The notes: generated from the sequence alone by a model not told the origin. DNA of 56,204 bases from Amphibacillus sp. MSJ-3 (GCF_018919165.1 NZ_JAHLQM010000016.1:1-56204); one strand, 5' to 3'. Shown: positions 1 to 8,426, counted from the first letter of the stretch. Numbers and translations: made by a program.

Positions 1-45
1 CGAAGTCTACATGACCGTTATGAATTTTTGCGTTATAAATCTTAA
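1..45 (+). CDS. Possible C-terminal tail of the intron-encoded reverse transcriptase/maturase (partial)
   Basis: Fourteen in-frame codons precede a TAA at 43-45, five bases before intron domain V. That is the usual place for the end of a group II intron protein. The visible residues (RSLHDRYEFLRYKS) are too few to identify on their own, so this call rests on position only. Confidence 0.35.
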   Translation, partial: RSLHDRYEFLRYKS

Positions 46-119
46 TTGAACCGCCGTATACGGAACCGTACGTACGGTGGTGTGAGAGGACGGAGGCTAA
101 CCGCCTCCTCCTACTCGAT
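1..119 (+). mobile_element. Group II intron (class IIC-like), 3' end with domains V and VI; 5' part outside window
   Basis: Domain V is readable at 50-81. The arm ACCGCCGTA pairs with TACGGTGGT (one G-U), a two-base CG bulge follows, and a second stem TACG/CGTA closes on a GAAC loop. The catalytic triad position reads CGC, which in established group II nomenclature points to class C rather than the AGC of IIA/IIB. Domain VI follows at about 86-112, with GGAGG (92-96) pairing with CCTCC (104-108). The intron should end at the CTACTCGAT block near 119. Frame 1 is open from base 1 to a stop at 43-45, where the C-terminus of the intron-encoded reverse transcriptase would lie. The exact 3' splice site is inferred. 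Class IIC introns usually insert downstream of intrinsic terminators, so the upstream exon probably ends with a gene and its terminator. Confidence 0.82.
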
Positions 120-317
120 TTTGACTAAATACTAATTAATAAATAAACGTGATTTTTTCGTTAAAGAAAATAGTGAAAAAGACTAATTGAACCATTGAGT
201 TTTCTAATGATTAGCTAATTCATCCGAGTTAGTGAAGATGGAAAATGTTATATCCCTGTTTAAGTTCACTTTATTTAGGCAAGATATATATATCACATAT
301 ATATAGGAGTGGCCTTA
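120..317. other. Intergenic DNA between intron end and yteA-like gene
   Basis: AT-rich sequence with no ORF or RNA gene that I recognise. An alternating AT run (about 283-304) lies just before the ribosome binding site of the next gene. The promoter of that gene is presumably here, but no clear sigma-A pair stands out. Confidence 0.5.
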
Positions 318-884
318 ATGTTAGATGAATCTAATTTAACAGAGATAAAGCAAAGTTTAACCAAACGTAAAACAGAGTTAAGTGAAAAAATAAAACGTGA
401 TAAAATACGTGCAAGTGAGGAAGAGTATTCAACAGAACTATCCGATTATGATAACCACCCTGGCGATCAAGGGACGGAACTTTTTGAAAGGGAAAAGGAC
501 CTTGCAATAACGGCTCATGAATCAGCAGAATTAAGCGAAATTGAAAAAGCGCTTGAACGAATTGAACAAAATAATTATGGAACATGCAGTGTTTGCGGTA
601 AGGAAATAGATATGGACAGACTTATTGCTATACCGGAAACTGAATTTTGTTATGAACATGCGGATGAAAAACAAAATTTTGAAGTGGAAGAACGACAATC
701 AATGGGGTCTTTAGAGTTTGATGATACAAATAGTTGGAATACACTAGAAGGATACGGGTCATCAGCAAGCCCCTCGGACTTCACTCGTGATCAGGAAGAC
801 TATAATCAATTAACAGAAAACCCAGACACTGAAGATGTTGAAGATATGGATCGATTCACAAATAAAGATAAAATTAATGAGTAA
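318..884 (+). CDS. yteA: YteA-family sporulation protein, TraR/DksA-type zinc finger
   Basis: An 188-aa acidic protein. Residues ~1-85 are charged and helical, as in the DksA coiled coil. A zinc-finger signature follows: C90-x2-C93 in NYGTCSVCG and C111-x2-H114 in FCYEH. The C-terminal ~70 residues are acidic and low in complexity. YteA/YocK proteins are Firmicute relatives of DksA linked to sporulation; their biochemical role is not established. A GTG at 309 is in frame, but the Shine-Dalgarno AGGAG (305-309) overlaps it and sits eight bases before ATG 318, so I start there. The gene stands alone between the intron and sodA. Confidence 0.8.
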   Translation: MLDESNLTEIKQSLTKRKTELSEKIKRDKIRASEEEYSTELSDYDNHPGDQGTELFEREKDLAITAHESAELSEIEKALERIEQNNYGTCSVCGKEIDMDRLIAIPETEFCYEHADEKQNFEVEERQSMGSLEFDDTNSWNTLEGYGSSASPSDFTRDQEDYNQLTENPDTEDVEDMDRFTNKDKINE

Positions 885-944
885 ATGATGTTTAAATTAG
901 ATAAAATGAGTGAATATACTAGATAGACCATTTAAGCATAAAAT

Positions 945-973
945 TTGCTAATTAAAATTTATTTTGCTATGGT
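945..973 (+). promoter_or_regulatory. Candidate sigma-A promoter of sodA
   Basis: TTGCTA (945-950), a 17-base spacer, then TATGGT (968-973). Spacing is ideal and the -35 is good, but the -10 is weak. It lies ~80 bases before the sodA start, so the leader would contain the triple GTGAAC repeat. Confidence 0.45.
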
Positions 974-987
974 AAAGATTATAGAAA

Positions 988-1017
988 GTGAACATTTTGT
1001 GAACTTATTTTGTGAAC
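988..1017 (+). repeat. Triple GTGAAC direct repeat in sodA leader
   Basis: GTGAAC occurs at 988-993, 999-1004 and 1012-1017. The last two are embedded in TTTTGTGAACTT. The array lies between the candidate promoter and the sodA ribosome binding site (1037-1044). It could be an operator or an RNA-binding site; no known regulator motif is recognised. Confidence 0.5.
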
Positions 1018-1051
1018 TTTCAGATTGGTCAATTTAAAGGAGGAATTTTTA

Positions 1052-1663
1052 ATGGGAAAATTTGAATTACCAGAATTACCTTATGCATATGATGCATTGG
1101 AGCCACACATTGATCAGGAAACAATGAGTATTCATCATACGAAACATCACAATACTTATGTAACAAAATTAAATGAAGCACTTGAAGGATATAGTGATCT
1201 TCAAGACAAATCACTTGAGGAATTATTATCTGATTTAGACAACTTGCCAGGAGATATTCAAACGGCTGTTCGAAATAATGGTGGTGGTCACGCTAACCAT
1301 AGTCTATTTTGGTCATTGTTATCTGCAAATGGTGGTGGAGAGCCAACAGAGAATTTAGCAGAAGCGATTAAAGCTAAATTTGGAAGCTTTGAGGCTTTTA
1401 AAGAAGAGTTCACGGGTGCTGCTGTAAGTCGTTTTGGTTCAGGATGGGCTTGGTTAGTTGTTGAGAATGGCGAATTAGCAATTACAAGTACACCAAACCA
1501 AGATTCACCGATTATGGAAGGCAAGACACCGATATTAGGTCTAGATGTCTGGGAACATGCTTATTACTTGAAGTACCAAAATAAACGTCCGGCTTATATT
1601 GAAGCATTCTGGAATGTTGTGAATTGGGAAAAAGTTGCGGAATTATATAAAGAAGCAATCTAA
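1052..1663 (+). CDS. sodA: Superoxide dismutase (Mn/Fe)
   Basis: Converts superoxide to hydrogen peroxide and oxygen in the cytoplasm. The 203-aa protein has the family's full length. The four metal ligands are visible: H28 (SIHHTKHH), H83 ([11 protein letters not shown]), and D165 and H169 (LDVWEHAYY). The GGGHANH context and GSGWAWLV are typical of manganese enzymes. ATG 1052 is preceded by a strong AAAGGAGG (1037-1044); an upstream in-frame extension lacks such a site. sodA followed by a class B PBP matches B. subtilis order. A strong terminator follows directly. Confidence 0.97.
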   Translation: MGKFELPELPYAYDALEPHIDQETMSIHHTKHHNTYVTKLNEALEGYSDLQDKSLEELLSDLDNLPGDIQTAVRNNGGGHANHSLFWSLLSANGGGEPTENLAEAIKAKFGSFEAFKEEFTGAAVSRFGSGWAWLVVENGELAITSTPNQDSPIMEGKTPILGLDVWEHAYYLKYQNKRPAYIEAFWNVVNWEKVAELYKEAI

Positions 1664-1670
1664 TCATCCA

Positions 1671-1702
1671 AAAAACCTGAGTTATATAGCTCAGGTTTTT
1701 TT
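1671..1702 (+). terminator. Intrinsic terminator of sodA
   Basis: AACCTGAG pairs with CTCAGGTT across a short AT loop, with A residues before and a run of seven T after. It begins eight bases after the sodA stop. Confidence 0.92.
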
Positions 1703-1777
1703 CTGTAGTTAAATAAAAGCCGCATCTTCTTGAAAATTAGTAAATACAGGTTTTTAATGTTATCTAGAGAACAAACA

Positions 1778-1786
1778 TGCTATAAT
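1778..1786 (+). promoter_or_regulatory. Extended -10 promoter element of the PBP gene
   Basis: TGCTATAAT is an extended -10 (TGnTATAAT) 33 bases before the TTG start. No convincing -35 hexamer lies at 17 bases, which fits an extended -10 promoter. Confidence 0.6.
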
Positions 1787-1818
1787 AAATATTAGAAATT
1801 TTTTTGGGGGTGTGCGCT

Positions 1819-3936
1819 TTGTCGAAGAAGAAGAAAAAACGAGCTCAGTTACCTATACGACTAAATGCGCTGTTTCTATTTGTTTTCTTATTATTTTCGC
1901 TACTCATATTGCAATTAGGTGTTGTTCAAATATTAAATGGAGAGGAAGCCAGACGGCGTGTAAATGAAACGGAAAATACAAAATCGACGATCGCAGTTCC
2001 TCGGGGTCTAATGTATGATCAGTTCGGCAATCTTATTTTAGATAATGAACCAGTACGGTCGATCACTTATACGCCACCCAAAAATGGTGATTCTTCAGAG
2101 AAAAGATTGGAAATAGCTGAAGATCTCGCTGAATTAATGACGATGTCAGACGATATGAAGACACTTAAGAAGTTAGTTCGAGAACGGGATAAAAAGGAAT
2201 ATTGGTATTTGTTAAATACAGAGGAAGCAAATAATCGATTAAGTGAAGAAGAAAAAGAGCTCACAACAAGTGAACAATATCAACTTATTTTAGACCGCAT
2301 TGTTGAAGAAGATTATAATACTTATGATTGGTCAGATCCTCATTTATTAAATGTTGTTGCGATTAAAAAGGAATTGGATCAAGGTTTTGAATTGTCACCA
2401 CATACGATTAAAAATGAAGATGTAACCGATGAAGAATATGCACTTGTTTCTGAGAATTTAAGTCGTCTTCCAGGAATTGATGCTAAAATTGATTGGAATC
2501 GTGTGAAATTATATGGCAAAACCTTTGGCAACTTTATTGGCAATATAACGTCATCAAATGAAGGAATCCCAAAAGAAAATCAAGATTATTATTTAACAAT
2601 GGGTTATAGTCGGAATGACCGTGTGGGCATAAGTGGTCTTGAACAATACTATGAAGATGTTTTGTCTGGACAAAAGGAAATTATCCAATATACAACGGAT
2701 AATGATGGGAATATAGTTGGTACTGAAACAGTTAGGGAAGGGAAAAGTGGCAGTGATTTAATCTTGACCATAGATATGGAATTTCAAGTTGAACTTGATA
2801 AGATTGTACTTGAAGAGCTTGAAAAGTACATTGAAAATGACCCTTATCAAAATAGATATATGGAAGATGCTCTAGTTGCGGTTCTCGATCCAAAAACAGG
2901 CGATGTGATGGGGTTGAGTGGTGCGCATTACGATCGAGAGGAAAAGGAATACTTAGATCAAGCCTATCGCGTGATCTATGATTCACATATTCCAGGTTCT
3001 GTTATCAAGGGAGCAACAATACTTACTGGCTATGATACCGGTGTGATCTCTCCTGGAACAGTTATTAATGACCGCCCCATTCGAATTGCTGGTACACCGA
3101 CAAAGCGGTCGTGGAAGGTTATGGGGCCAATTAATGACCAAACAGCAATTATTCAGTCATCGAACGTATACATGTTTGAAATTGCGATGAGAATCTCTGG
3201 TGCGCAATATAGAGAAAATGAACCATTACGTGGTTTTAATCAAGAGAGTTTCCAAGTTATGAGAAATTACTTCAATCAATTTGGATTAGGCGTTAAAACT
3301 GGAATTGACCTTCCTTATGAAGCAACTGGTGTGGTTGGTGAAAATATCGAAGAAGGCGGATTATTACTTGACTTTGCAATCGGCCAATTTGATACCTATA
3401 CAACACTACAACTTGCTCAATATGTTTCGACAATAGCAAATGATGGTTACCGAGTTAGCCCGAGAATCGTTAAAGAAATTCGTCAAGCAAACGGTGATAA
3501 AGATACTTTAGGGCCTGTAATTGAACGATATAGTCCAAATGTCTTGAACCGGATTAGTATGGATGAAGAATATATTGAAATTGTTCAAAATAGTTTTAAA
3601 CGAGTGGCGACTGAAGGAACCGGGAGTGGTAGCTGGGCAAATAATAAATACGATGTCGCGATTAAAACGGGAACTGCACAGAATTATTTCATGGATGATG
3701 GGGATGAGCAAAAGACAAATAATCTAGCATTGGTAGGTTATGCCCCATATGATGAACCGGAAATTGCTTTTGCGATAATTGTTCCACGTACTGGTATCGG
3801 ATCAAATCAAAGTGGTATTCATCACAATATTGGAACGCGTTTAATCGATACCTACTTTGAATTAAAGGAAGAACGGGACCGGGATGGAAAAGATGAGAGT
3901 CATATTGATGAAATGGCAGATCAATCAGAAGACTAG
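1819..3936 (+). CDS. pbpA: Class B penicillin-binding protein 2 (elongation transpeptidase)
   Basis: Cross-links peptidoglycan as a DD-transpeptidase on the outer face of the membrane, probably in the rod-elongation complex. The 705-aa protein has a basic N-terminus, one membrane anchor (~residues 10-33), a dimerisation/pedestal region, and a transpeptidase domain. The three active-site motifs are present: S394-V-I-K397, S447-S-N449 and K616-T-G-T619. The start is TTG 1819: GGGGGTG (1806-1812) is correctly spaced for it, while the in-frame TTG at 1804 has no ribosome site. The position after sodA matches B. subtilis pbpA. The acidic C-terminal tail is a lineage feature. Confidence 0.93.
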   Translation: MSKKKKKRAQLPIRLNALFLFVFLLFSLLILQLGVVQILNGEEARRRVNETENTKSTIAVPRGLMYDQFGNLILDNEPVRSITYTPPKNGDSSEKRLEIAEDLAELMTMSDDMKTLKKLVRERDKKEYWYLLNTEEANNRLSEEEKELTTSEQYQLILDRIVEEDYNTYDWSDPHLLNVVAIKKELDQGFELSPHTIKNEDVTDEEYALVSENLSRLPGIDAKIDWNRVKLYGKTFGNFIGNITSSNEGIPKENQDYYLTMGYSRNDRVGISGLEQYYEDVLSGQKEIIQYTTDNDGNIVGTETVREGKSGSDLILTIDMEFQVELDKIVLEELEKYIENDPYQNRYMEDALVAVLDPKTGDVMGLSGAHYDREEKEYLDQAYRVIYDSHIPGSVIKGATILTGYDTGVISPGTVINDRPIRIAGTPTKRSWKVMGPINDQTAIIQSSNVYMFEIAMRISGAQYRENEPLRGFNQESFQVMRNYFNQFGLGVKTGIDLPYEATGVVGENIEEGGLLLDFAIGQFDTYTTLQLAQYVSTIANDGYRVSPRIVKEIRQANGDKDTLGPVIERYSPNVLNRISMDEEYIEIVQNSFKRVATEGTGSGSWANNKYDVAIKTGTAQNYFMDDGDEQKTNNLALVGYAPYDEPEIAFAIIVPRTGIGSNQSGIHHNIGTRLIDTYFELKEERDRDGKDESHIDEMADQSED

Positions 3937-3965
3937 AAGTAAATGGTTTGCTCTATAATTAACTA

Positions 3966-4008
3966 GATAAATAGCACCGGGATTTATACAAACCCGGTGC
4001 TATTTATC
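3966..4008. terminator. Bidirectional terminator between pbpA and yqzC-like gene
   Basis: A perfect 16-bp stem (GATAAATAGCACCGGG and its complement) with an 11-base loop, sited between convergent genes. The T-tract is weak on both strands, so efficiency is uncertain. Confidence 0.75.
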
Positions 4009-4022
4009 TGTGTGTGTGGACG

Positions 4023-4523
4023 TTAGTTACTTTGATTTGCGATTGTTTCAACAACTTCGTCAAGAGACATTTCTCGATTTAATTCAAATTGTCCCACTTG
4101 AATATTTGTTCCATAATTATTATCGATCAAATAGGAAGTAAACTCACTTTTGCTCTCAATCAAGTTTGCGATCATTAAATAGTCGGCGACCTGCGAAATC
4201 GTCATGCCTGGCTCAATTGTTAGAACAAAGCTATCATGATCATTTCCTTTATTATCCTCATCGTCCTTTTCCGTTGTATCTGACTCACTGTTCTTGTCTT
4301 CAGTCAATTCCTCTTCTGGTTCTTGCCCTATCGTATGATTTACAATCGGATCGGTTTCGTATACATAGTATCCCGAAGCTTCTAAAGAAGAGACCATATC
4401 TGCTTCCGTCATTGCAACTTGTACAATATTTGGTTCTTCATTCATAAAGTAAAAGAAATAGACACCAATTATTGTTGTTGAAGTAAGTAACCCCAAAGCA
4501 TAAGACCTCAATATTTGTTTCAT
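4023..4523 (-). CDS. Small membrane-anchored YceG/MltG-N-terminal-like protein (YqzC type)
   Basis: A 166-aa protein with one N-terminal transmembrane segment (~residues 8-28), an acidic linker (~residues 75-100), and a C-terminal region (VLTIEPGMTISQVADYLMIANLIES ... QVGQFELNREMSLDEVVETI) that resembles the LysM-like N-terminal part of YceG/MltG. It lacks the lytic transglycosylase domain, so it is unlikely to cut glycan. In B. subtilis a protein of this kind (yqzC) lies with yqzD between pbpA and rpmG; the same context here supports the call. The start ATG 4523 follows AGAGGGA. It is probably co-transcribed with the gene at 4541-4879. Confidence 0.6.
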   Translation of the reverse strand: MKQILRSYALGLLTSTTIIGVYFFYFMNEEPNIVQVAMTEADMVSSLEASGYYVYETDPIVNHTIGQEPEEELTEDKNSESDTTEKDDEDNKGNDHDSFVLTIEPGMTISQVADYLMIANLIESKSEFTSYLIDNNYGTNIQVGQFELNREMSLDEVVETIANQSN

Positions 4524-4540
4524 GAAAAATCCCTCTTATC

Positions 4541-4879
4541 TCATCTGGTTAATTGGTTGATTAATGTTTTAATATCGTATTCACTTAATTTTGTCGATTG
4601 ACTAATTTCAGCTATACTATAACCTTGTTCATAAAGGTTTTCGACCCTATGTTCAAGTGAAGATTTAGCAGAATTTTGATTGGTGAAATCGATTTTACTA
4701 GGCAATAATTCTTCTTCTAAAACTTTTAGTTTCTGTTTTATTTTATAATTATCCTGTAAATTAGATAATGATAATTGTTCGATTTGATTCTCAATTTCTT
4801 TAAATCTATCATTAGTAAAAAATGAGATGATCAATAAAATAAATGAGATAACTAACAATGAAATAATAACAAACAACAT
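4541..4879 (-). CDS. Small membrane-anchored coiled-coil protein with C-terminal HTH-like region (YqzD type)
   Basis: A 112-aa protein. Residues ~2-23 form a hydrophobic helix, ~25-60 a charged helical or coiled-coil stretch, and ~75-110 (YEQGYSIAEISQSTKLSEYDIKTLINQL) a helix-turn-helix-like motif as in DUF6115/YqzD-type proteins. The start ATG 4879 follows GGAGGAA. It lies 17 bases upstream of the YqzC-type gene on the same strand. Function is unknown; the identification rests on fold features and synteny. Confidence 0.55.
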   Translation of the reverse strand: MLFVIISLLVISFILLIISFFTNDRFKEIENQIEQLSLSNLQDNYKIKQKLKVLEEELLPSKIDFTNQNSAKSSLEHRVENLYEQGYSIAEISQSTKLSEYDIKTLINQLTR

Positions 4880-5113
4880 TTTTATTCCTCCATTTCCTCT
4901 ACTCTATATTTATATCATATTTTGTTAGTTTGGAAAATCTTTATTCAAAAATAGCTAATAAGTTTCTTACAACTAGTTTTTTGTCAGATTTAATCTTTCG
5001 ATCTAATTATGAGTAAGAATCGCTTGTAAAAGTCATCTTTTTTTGGTAATATAGTTAAGTCTGAATAGGATCATTTGTATAAACTGATTGTTGAAAAGTT
5101 TGGAGGGATAATT

Positions 5114-5263
5114 ATGCGTGAAAAAATCACATTAGCGTGTACTGAAACAGGGGATCGTAATTATATTACGAAAAAAAATAAACGTAACAATCCAGATCGG
5201 ATTGAAATGATGAAATATAGTCCGCGACTTAGAAAACATACGCTTCACAGAGAAACAAAATAA
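5114..5263 (+). CDS. rpmGA: 50S ribosomal protein L33, zinc-independent form
   Basis: A 49-aa ribosomal protein of the large subunit. [18 protein letters not shown] and [23 protein letters not shown] match the L33 family. Only one cysteine is present, so the two CxxC zinc knuckles of the C+ form are missing; this is the zinc-free paralogue like B. subtilis RpmGA. The start is ATG 5114 after GGAGGG; the longer frame from 5075 adds a tail foreign to L33. It stands alone before its terminator. Confidence 0.95.
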   Translation: MREKITLACTETGDRNYITKKNKRNNPDRIEMMKYSPRLRKHTLHRETK

Positions 5264-5271
5264 TTATAATT

Positions 5272-5310
5272 AAAACTCTTATCTGATTTTGAGCATGGTA
5301 AGAGTTTTTA
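5272..5310 (+). terminator. Terminator of rpmGA
   Basis: AAAACTCTTA (from 5272) pairs with TAAGAGTTTT (to 5308), with a 17-base loop and a short T/A tail. Confidence 0.8.
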
Positions 5311-5437
5311 TTATTTCATCACTTCGAACTTTTGTGCCTAAACTGGATTGAAACGATATCAGAGGTGCTTCATCAAACTTTGTCTCAAGTCAGTTGACAA
5401 AGAACTGAAACAACGATATTTATGGGGGAGTCTTTAT

Positions 5438-5581
5438 AAAGTGAAACTTCAATCAGTGGAGGGTGAGATTGGACCAGGTCCAGGGACTATGTTTACCCGT
5501 CCAATCAAGGACATTTGTTAGTCCCGCAAGAGGATGACCTAAAGGCCCTTGGACCAATCGCGCCGTTACTGTTAGTTACAC
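5438..5581 (+). repeat. Structured intergenic repeat, family A, copy 1
   Basis: First of three related elements (see 16065-16174 and 23366-23531, both inverted relative to this one). Shared blocks are GTGAAACTTCAATCAGT at the left end, ACATTTGTTAGT in the middle, and GATGACC-TAAAGGCCCTTG-ACCAATCG and TTACTGTTAGTT at the right. The GGCCCTTG...CAATCGCGCC segment can fold into a small hairpin. The rest of the gap (5311-5437) holds only a weak TTTGTC/GACAAA inverted repeat. No coding potential is seen. Confidence 0.85.
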
Positions 5582-5623
5582 TGGATCGTAAACTGAAATT
5601 CTTAATAAATCGGAGGTCCTATA

Positions 5624-6178
5624 ATGATTGATATAAAAACAAAGTTAAGAAATGATTATTTAATAAAATTAAGAGACTTATCAACGGATAAACGAATGAG
5701 AATTAATCAAGAACTCCAAAAAAGCCTTTTCCACCATGAATTATGGCTGAATTCTGATACGATTGGAATAACAATTAGCCAAAATCACGAATGGGATACA
5801 TGGCCGATTATTGAAAGAGCATGGCATGAAGGTAAAACAGTGGTTGTACCAAAGTGTGAGCCTAAGTTTAAGGAAATGACCTTTTATCAAATCGATTCAA
5901 GAGAAGATTTAGCTGTTCAATTCTTTAATTTACTAGAGCCAATTATTGAAAAAACAAATAAAATAGCAAAAAGTAAAATTGATTTATTAGTTGTTCCAGG
6001 ACTTGTGTTTGATCACTATCATTATCGTATCGGTCATGGTGGAGGTTATTACGATCGGTTTTTAACTGACTTTAATCAAGAAACAGTCGCCTTGGTATGG
6101 AAAGGCCAATTGATTGAAAAGATAAATATTGAATCATTTGATCAGCCAATAAAGGAATTGATTATTGCTGATGTTTAA
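5624..6178 (+). CDS. yqgN: 5-formyltetrahydrofolate cyclo-ligase
   Basis: ATP-dependent conversion of 5-formyl-THF to 5,10-methenyl-THF, returning the storage folate to one-carbon metabolism. The 184-aa protein has the family length. The signature near the C-terminus is clear: LLVVPGLVFD, then RIGHGGGYYDRFL with the glycine-rich phosphate loop and YYDRFL. N-terminal residues NQELQKSLFHHELW match the substrate-side helices. CGGAGG (5611-5616) precedes ATG 5624. It follows rpmG as in B. subtilis. Its last 17 bases overlap the convergent gene that starts at 7022. Confidence 0.93.
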   Translation: MIDIKTKLRNDYLIKLRDLSTDKRMRINQELQKSLFHHELWLNSDTIGITISQNHEWDTWPIIERAWHEGKTVVVPKCEPKFKEMTFYQIDSREDLAVQFFNLLEPIIEKTNKIAKSKIDLLVVPGLVFDHYHYRIGHGGGYYDRFLTDFNQETVALVWKGQLIEKINIESFDQPIKELIIADV

Positions 6179-7022
6179 CATTTAAATTTTGAATCAATTG
6201 TTGTTCATTTTGTTTATGATCAGTAAATAATACAATGAGATGGTCTAAGTTTTTATCTAACAAGATGAGTGGCATCACATTATCGTTCATCAGTACCTCT
6301 TGACTGTTTGGTATAATATAATTTTTATAAAGTCCTTCCCACAATTGGGCAATGACTCTTCTAGTATCAGTCATCGATAAACCAGGTAATGGTTGATTCT
6401 GATAATGTTGTAAATCTATTAAAGGAATTTCATTGTATAATTTGCGATTAATTTCAAAATGGTCGATCAATGTTGTCCAAGCTACATTCAGTTGCTCTGC
6501 TATCTTCGTCTCCAATGTATGAGCCCGCTGCTCTTCTTGTTTACTTTTTGGCAGGTCAAAGCTATCGTAGGAGAGATCTGGCCTAACAAATGTAAATAAT
6601 TGTGCTGTTGACATTTGATAATAGCTCTTAATTTGTTGATCAGTCTGATGGAATTCAAGATAATGATAACTAATCGCTTGATATAAACTATCTTTATCGG
6701 GACTAAATTCAGTTAATTGTGTCATTTGCTTTTGCTCTTGAGTCCACTTTGACTGAACACCTTTTAGTTGTCCATTTTGATAAAGTAAACCAACATCATG
6801 TTTCAGATAAGGAGAGAGTTGTTGACTTGAATCAATTTGCCAGATAAGATATGGATGCTTTGCTTCTCTATCTTTTAATTTTAATGTCGTCGCTATCTCA
6901 GAGAAGCTTACCTCTTCATCAATAGGAAAGTATTTTAGTGTTGTCATGGTAGGTTGATATATTTTAAATATAAGTACACCTATAATTAAAATACAAAGAT
7001 ACAATGTGTTTTTATTTGGCAT
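6162..7022 (-). CDS. Membrane-anchored extracellular protein of unknown function
   Basis: A 286-aa protein with one N-terminal hydrophobic segment (~residues 5-23) and then a soluble domain predicted outside the cell. No lipobox, no catalytic motif and no domain family that I recognise. The soluble part is rich in Gln, His and Asp, with a helical central region and a C-terminus LILLDKNLDHLIVLFTDHK. ATG 7022 follows GGGGTG at about six bases and is preferred to GTG 7031. It occupies the place of the rhomboid gene yqgP in B. subtilis but is not a rhomboid: there is only one membrane helix and no GxSG. It converges on yqgN with a 17-base overlap. Confidence 0.7.
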   Translation of the reverse strand: MPNKNTLYLCILIIGVLIFKIYQPTMTTLKYFPIDEEVSFSEIATTLKLKDREAKHPYLIWQIDSSQQLSPYLKHDVGLLYQNGQLKGVQSKWTQEQKQMTQLTEFSPDKDSLYQAISYHYLEFHQTDQQIKSYYQMSTAQLFTFVRPDLSYDSFDLPKSKQEEQRAHTLETKIAEQLNVAWTTLIDHFEINRKLYNEIPLIDLQHYQNQPLPGLSMTDTRRVIAQLWEGLYKNYIIPNSQEVLMNDNVMPLILLDKNLDHLIVLFTDHKQNEQQLIQNLNVKHQQ

Positions 7023-7183
7023 AAAGATCACCCCATGTTACGATTTAATTAAACAGTAATCTATAAATTTACTTATTTGAATATATGCTTGCTAATTGAT
7101 TTTTAGTATGAATATAACCGTCATTATGTTCTTATATTTATTGATGATTTGATAAAATTTGTTATAATAAATGAGGTTAGTAA

Positions 7184-7384
7184 ATGGAAACATATTATGA
7201 TGTTAAACAATTTTTGCTAAAGTATGGTATTATTACATATATAGGTAATAGAGATGCCGAAATTGCTTTATCTTTAATTGAATTAAATTCCCTAAATGAT
7301 GAAGGTGTTATATTAGAATCAGATTATAAAAGGGCGCATTCAATACTATTAAGAGAACAAGAAAGAGCTAATAAGGAGAGATAA
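7184..7384 (+). CDS. yqgQ: YqgQ family protein (DUF910)
   Basis: A 66-aa cytoplasmic protein of the YqgQ family, a small helical bundle of unknown function. The pattern YDVKQFLLKYGIITYIGNRDAEIALSLIEL and YKRAHSILLREQ is characteristic. It sits two bases before glcK in the same frame of transcription, as in B. subtilis, so the pair is an operon. ATG 7184 lies near the end of a short AT-rich leader, with only a poor GAGG-like site upstream. Confidence 0.9.
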   Translation: METYYDVKQFLLKYGIITYIGNRDAEIALSLIELNSLNDEGVILESDYKRAHSILLREQERANKER

Positions 7385-7386
7385 AG

Positions 7387-8346
7387 GTGGAAAAGTATTT
7401 ACTTGGTGTTGATATTGGTGGGACAACTATTAAGGTTGGTATTTTAACAGAACAAGGTAAGATTATTGATAAATGGGAAATACCTACTAAAGTTGCAAGC
7501 AAGGCAGATCAAATTCCAATCGATATTTGGGATTCGATTGTTAGAAAAATATCACAACATAAAATTGACAAGAATCAATTGCTCGGAATTGGGGTAGGTG
7601 CACCTGGTTTTGTTGTTGCCGAAACGGGTGATATTGCTGTAGCAGTTAATGTAGGATGGAAGGACTTCCCACTAGGTAAGATATTACATGATTTAACCAA
7701 TTTACCTGTTTATATTGAAAATGATGCGAACATTGCTGCACTTGGAGAGAATTGGCTTGGATCGGGTCAACTTGCTGATAATTTAATTGCGGTTACACTA
7801 GGTACAGGTGTCGGTGGAGGGATTATCGCGAACGGGGAAATTATTAGTGGTGTAAATGGAACGGCTGGAGAAATCGGACATATGACAATGGAGGAAAATG
7901 GTGCTCCTTGTAATTGTGGACGTCAAGGTTGTCTAGAAACCATCGCCTCTGCTACGGGTATAGCACGCATTGCCCAGGAGAAAGTAAAACATTATAGTGA
8001 TTCTACTTTAGTCACAATCTTGAATGAAAAAAATAAGCTAACGGCAAAGGACGTTTTTTCTGCTTATGGAAAAGGTGATCGATGCGCAACAGAAGTTGTC
8101 GAAGAAGTTACTGATGTCCTTGGCTTAGCTATTTCAAATATAGCAGCAATTTTAAATCCATCTAAAATTGTTATTGGTGGTGGGGTTTCAAAAGCAGGCG
8201 AATTACTATTGAACCCATTAAAAAATGCTTATAAAAAATATGCTTTACCACGTTCATACGAAGGAAGTTCTTTTGCTATCGCAAGTCTGGGGAATGATGC
8301 TGGTATTATCGGAGGAGCCTATCTCGTAAAAAAACATTTATCCTGA
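7387..8346 (+). CDS. glcK: ROK-family glucokinase
   Basis: ATP-dependent phosphorylation of glucose to glucose 6-phosphate in the cytoplasm. The 319-aa protein has the N-terminal phosphate loop (LGVDIGGTTIKVGI), the sugar-binding ENDANIAALGE segment with the catalytic Asp, GTGVGGGII, and the ROK zinc signature (GEIGHM ... CNCGRQGCLE). The GTG start at 7387 follows AAGGAGAG and lies two bases after yqgQ. This is a ROK glucokinase rather than a ROK repressor because no N-terminal HTH is present. Confidence 0.95.
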   Translation: MEKYLLGVDIGGTTIKVGILTEQGKIIDKWEIPTKVASKADQIPIDIWDSIVRKISQHKIDKNQLLGIGVGAPGFVVAETGDIAVAVNVGWKDFPLGKILHDLTNLPVYIENDANIAALGENWLGSGQLADNLIAVTLGTGVGGGIIANGEIISGVNGTAGEIGHMTMEENGAPCNCGRQGCLETIASATGIARIAQEKVKHYSDSTLVTILNEKNKLTAKDVFSAYGKGDRCATEVVEEVTDVLGLAISNIAAILNPSKIVIGGGVSKAGELLLNPLKNAYKKYALPRSYEGSSFAIASLGNDAGIIGGAYLVKKHLS

Positions 8347-8426
8347 TCTAAATTGTAACTTTTTTTGTAATGAAACGTCTAATCCTCTAGTAGGTTTAAT
8401 ATAAGCTAATAAAGAATGATCATAAT

